Below are positions 61,395 through 64,000 of a stretch of 64,000 nucleotides of DNA, piece by piece. Position 1 is the first letter of the stretch. Every line of letters begins with the position of its first letter. Source of the stretch: Taeniopygia guttata (Eukaryota > Chordata > Aves > Passeriformes > Estrildidae); NCBI RefSeq assembly GCF_048771995.1, contig NC_133036.1, forward strand, positions 18,073,001-18,137,000, given 5' to 3'. A program made the translations under genes and the position numbers. The notes under the pieces were generated by a model. The model saw only the letters and a program-made list of their open reading frames with translations. It did not search any database and was not told the DNA's origin.

Positions 61395-61690
61395 AGAGCT
61401 CTCTTGTGTTTTTCAGTACTGTGTGACTTGATCTCAAATTTTTGATCTCCTCTGTGATGGTAGATCAGTGGTGTATAATGTGAAGCACTATAGATACAGT
61501 ATTCATATTGAATTTCTCTGAAAGTAAATGTGCATATCTTTATAATGTTTCATGAGTTCAATATGTATGGATTATAGAACATTGAAAAGACCCCTTTCTG
61601 GGCATAATAATGTGAAATATTGCAGGCTCTGTTTTATTTAATAAAACAAAGCATTTTAATAAACTTTATTATTACAAATGAGTTTTGTAT
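61395..61690 (+). other. GPATCH1: GPATCH1 3' UTR and polyadenylation signals
   Basis: Two AATAAA hexamers lie at 61640-61645 and 61658-61663, about 250 nt after the stop codon. A T/G-rich stretch follows at 61680-61706, suitable as the downstream element. The mRNA end is therefore expected near 61680. Confidence 0.75.
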
Positions 61691-61900
61691 TGTGATAATT
61701 TGTTATGCCTAGGACCTCTAAAACACTGGAGAGTAAGTTTCAGTCTGAGTTAAGTTAGGAAGTTAAAACTAAAGCAATGTAAAATTTTTATTGTGTGCAA
61801 GTATTTTATTGAATCTAATGTAGAATTTCACATTGCAGTTTTCGAGTATCTGGCTGTTATTTTTGCCAAATTGTATAACAGCTCCAAACCAATAACCTTT

Positions 61901-61972
61901 GACAGAATCACAGAGTATGCTGAAGTGGAAGGGACCTCTCAGGATCATCAAGCCCAAGTCCTGGCCCTGCAC
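61901..61972 (-). mobile_element. truncated CR1 LINE 3' end
   Basis: The plus strand reads as the reverse complement of an avian CR1 3' end: ACAGAATCACAGAGTATGCT, then GTGGAAGGGACCTC and AGGATCATCAAGCCCAAGTC, then CTGGCCCTGCACA. These are hallmark strings of CR1 copies. Only about 70 bp remain, and no reverse transcriptase sequence is present. It sits just past the GPATCH1 polyadenylation site. Confidence 0.88.
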
Positions 61973-62456
61973 AATTCATTTCACATAAATTATCACAGCT
62001 AATGAGCGAAAAGATTATGTATGATTTATAACCTGCCTCATTCTATGCAGTTACAAAGAAAAATGTTGATGCTACTTTTTGTCTGCAGTTGTCATGTTGT
62101 AGAATAATTTAAATGTGAGCCATGAAATAATACTGAGGTGCCTGGAGGTGGTGGGGAGCAGCTCTGGGGCAGCCTGGAGCCCTGGCAGGAGCTCGGGGAA
62201 GGGCAGGGAGGCTGTGGGGCTCTGCCCATGAGGAGTTGGGGGACTGCTGGCAGCCCAGGGATGAGAAGCTCTCTGACACTGTGTGTGGTTAATGCAGCTG
62301 ATGTTTGGTAGTTCTGTTCACACAAACACATGCTTGGCAGTCATGAGCAAACTCCCAAATGAGTGAAGAAATTACTTCTCAAAATATCTTTGCCAAAATT
62401 TGTAACAGTCTTGGCTGGAACATGTGGCCTAAGAGCTCAGTGTGCTGTGTTTTGAT
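61973..62456. other. intergenic DNA before the solo LTR
   Basis: AT-rich DNA with a GC-rich island at 62140-62260 made of short CTGGGGCAG/CCCTGGCAG-type words. It may be an old repeat, but I cannot name a family. No gene is seen. Confidence 0.35.
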
Positions 62457-63070
62457 TGTGGGAGTCCAGGGCATCCCTCTGGCTGCCCTGGCAGGTCTGG
62501 GACCCTGGCAGGGGTCAGGAACCCCCCTGGACAGAGCCCCCAGAGACACTGCCTGTGATCTCTGTCCATGGAAAAGAGTTTTCAATCTTACAGGATTAAT
62601 TACAACCTCTGAGTGTTTGATATAAGTAATAATTGTGTGGCACGGGTGCAAAAGTAAAATTTTAGGATTCTAGATTAGAGGTTCAAAGGGGACAAGATGG
62701 AGGAAATTGGGTGTGTCTTGTCCTTTTCCTCCTTCTTCATGCCCTCCATGTTTCACTGTGGTGTTGGCATTTTTCTGTTGGTTCAGGCTGGGGACACACT
62801 GTCCAACGTAGGTGACAGATATTGGCACGTTATTGTAAATCCAGCACAGGTAGTTTCTGGTATTTAATGTTTGTAACATCCCACTGAGGGCAGAGCCCCA
62901 CACGCTGCCCTGCAGGACAGAGCTGCGGCAGGGCAGCAGAACATGTTAGAGATAAACAGAATAAACAACCTTGAAACAGCACAGACCAATTATGGCTTCT
63001 GCTTTGGCTACGGAGCAGAAAGACAGAGACTTTCTACATCTCGGAATTACCAATACCTCATATTCTGACA
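62457..63070. mobile_element. solo LTR with 6-bp target-site duplication (copy B)
   Basis: A 614-bp block that starts TG and ends CA. It is flanked by a perfect direct repeat, TTTGAT, at 62451-62456 and 63071-63076. Six-base duplications are usual for ERVK-type (class II) insertions, though other families can also make them. It is closely related to 8131-8746. An AATAAA at about 62960 favours plus orientation. No internal retroviral sequence adjoins it, which is what recombination between two LTRs leaves behind. Confidence 0.88.
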
Positions 63071-63076
63071 TTTGAT

Positions 63077-64000
63077 GGGCCAGAATCAAGGAAACAAGTG
63101 TTTGAAAGACTTGAGAGACTTCATGAAATTTAAACTTTTTTTTTTTTTTTTTGAGAGGAAGAAGACTTTGAAAACAAATATCCAGAAAAATTAAAACACA
63201 GTCCTCCATCCATCAGCATTTTTTTTTCTTAAGCAGATTCAGTAAATCTGCTCGAGGGTAGTATCAAGGATGTGAACTTTGCTGTAAGTGGAACTTTGGA
63301 ATTTAGGATATGTTCTCCTGTGGTTCCTGCTTTCCTACTCCCCCTCGTGGACTAAGCTGCCAGGTTGTGTGAACCCGTGAGTGCTGTGCAGGCAAATCTG
63401 TGCTAAGCAGATTGCAGGCATTGAGATCTGCATGCACTGAGCAATCATGACTTAATGTAAGAATTGGTAATGCATAGTAGTGCTTTAATGGCACATTAAT
63501 TCACGAATAATTTAACAAAGTATGTAAAATGTTGATTTCCTGCTGTGCACTGCTAGGTTTCTACCATAGCCAGAAGCTTTTCCAGGCATACTGAAAAGGC
63601 CCAAGAAGCCCAAAAGCACAGAAAGTCCAGACAAGGTTCAGCTTAGCAGCATTATGTTAGCAGAGAGCTGTGGATGGCTCCTCAAAGAAACCAGGAAATG
63701 TACAAGGAACAAGTCACATCTTTTAATGATCAGTAAATAAACACGTGGCAACTGTAAGCAGATATTGTAGATTGGAGATATAAAAATAAGTGTCTCAGTG
63801 TGTCAGTCCTGACATGTACAATTGAATAACTGTCAGATTGACAGTCCCAAACTTTCCTGCTTTGTCTGAACTCAGAACTGGAATTTTTATTTTTCTGTCT
63901 TCAGCAAAATGCTGTTGAGCTTTGTTATGTGTAAGTCAACTGAAATCAACCCAGAACTGTAACCCAGAAAATAAGAAGATAATAGATTAATTTTTTAAAA
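63077..64000. other. AT-rich intergenic DNA, no gene seen
   Basis: A run of about 18 T lies near 63136-63153. In mammals WDR88 follows GPATCH1, but I see no WD-repeat exon here up to the window end. Open frames are short and unremarkable. Confidence 0.5.

Noticed and set aside
62359-62651. Open frames on both strands at the left edge of LTR copy B
   Set aside because: They cross the LTR boundary at 62457 and combine unique flank with repeat sequence. No family features are present.
63303-64000. WDR88 exons expected after GPATCH1 from mammalian order
   Set aside because: No WD-repeat-like frame with splice sites is visible before the window ends.

Overview
The window looks like nuclear DNA of a bird, most likely a songbird. 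It carries multi-exon vertebrate genes with short GT-AG introns, CpG-island promoters, a truncated CR1 LINE end and several LTR fragments of types I recognise from passerine genomes. The gene pair RHPN2-GPATCH1 is also neighbouring in mammals (human 19q13.11) and is here arranged head to head.

Layout. (1) 1-2.1 kb: four minus-strand exons of a HYDIN-like ciliary gene, open and phase-consistent; no further HYDIN-like exon is visible upstream of them. (2) 2.1-12.5 kb: no recognised gene. This stretch holds a GC-rich 18/16-bp minisatellite, an orphan CpG island, a second GC-rich minisatellite with quadruplex potential, two LTR-type repeats, and AT-rich DNA that probably includes the RHPN2 3' UTR. 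(3) 12.5-39.2 kb, minus strand: RHPN2, 15 coding exons, 681 codons, with HR1, BRO1 and PDZ regions, all splice phases agreeing. (4) 39.2-46.8 kb: the space between the two promoters, with a CpG island over RHPN2 exon 1 and a striking 69-bp tandem array rich in CCAAT motifs. (5) 46.8-61.4 kb, plus strand: GPATCH1, 20 coding exons, 936 codons. (6) 61.4-64 kb: GPATCH1 polyadenylation signals, a CR1 fragment and an LTR with a perfect 6-bp target-site duplication; a close relative of this LTR lies at 8.1-8.7 kb.

The genes do not form one pathway. RHPN2 is a Rho-GTP-binding scaffold acting on actin, GPATCH1 is a nuclear G-patch protein of the spliceosome (partner of helicase DHX35), and HYDIN is a central-apparatus protein of motile cilia. 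I found no tRNA, rRNA, CRISPR array or prokaryotic system, and nothing that I would call a new biological system. The points most worth checking are the truncated HYDIN-like exon run beside an orphan CpG island, the CCAAT minisatellite near the RHPN2 promoter, and splice-site choices in GPATCH1.
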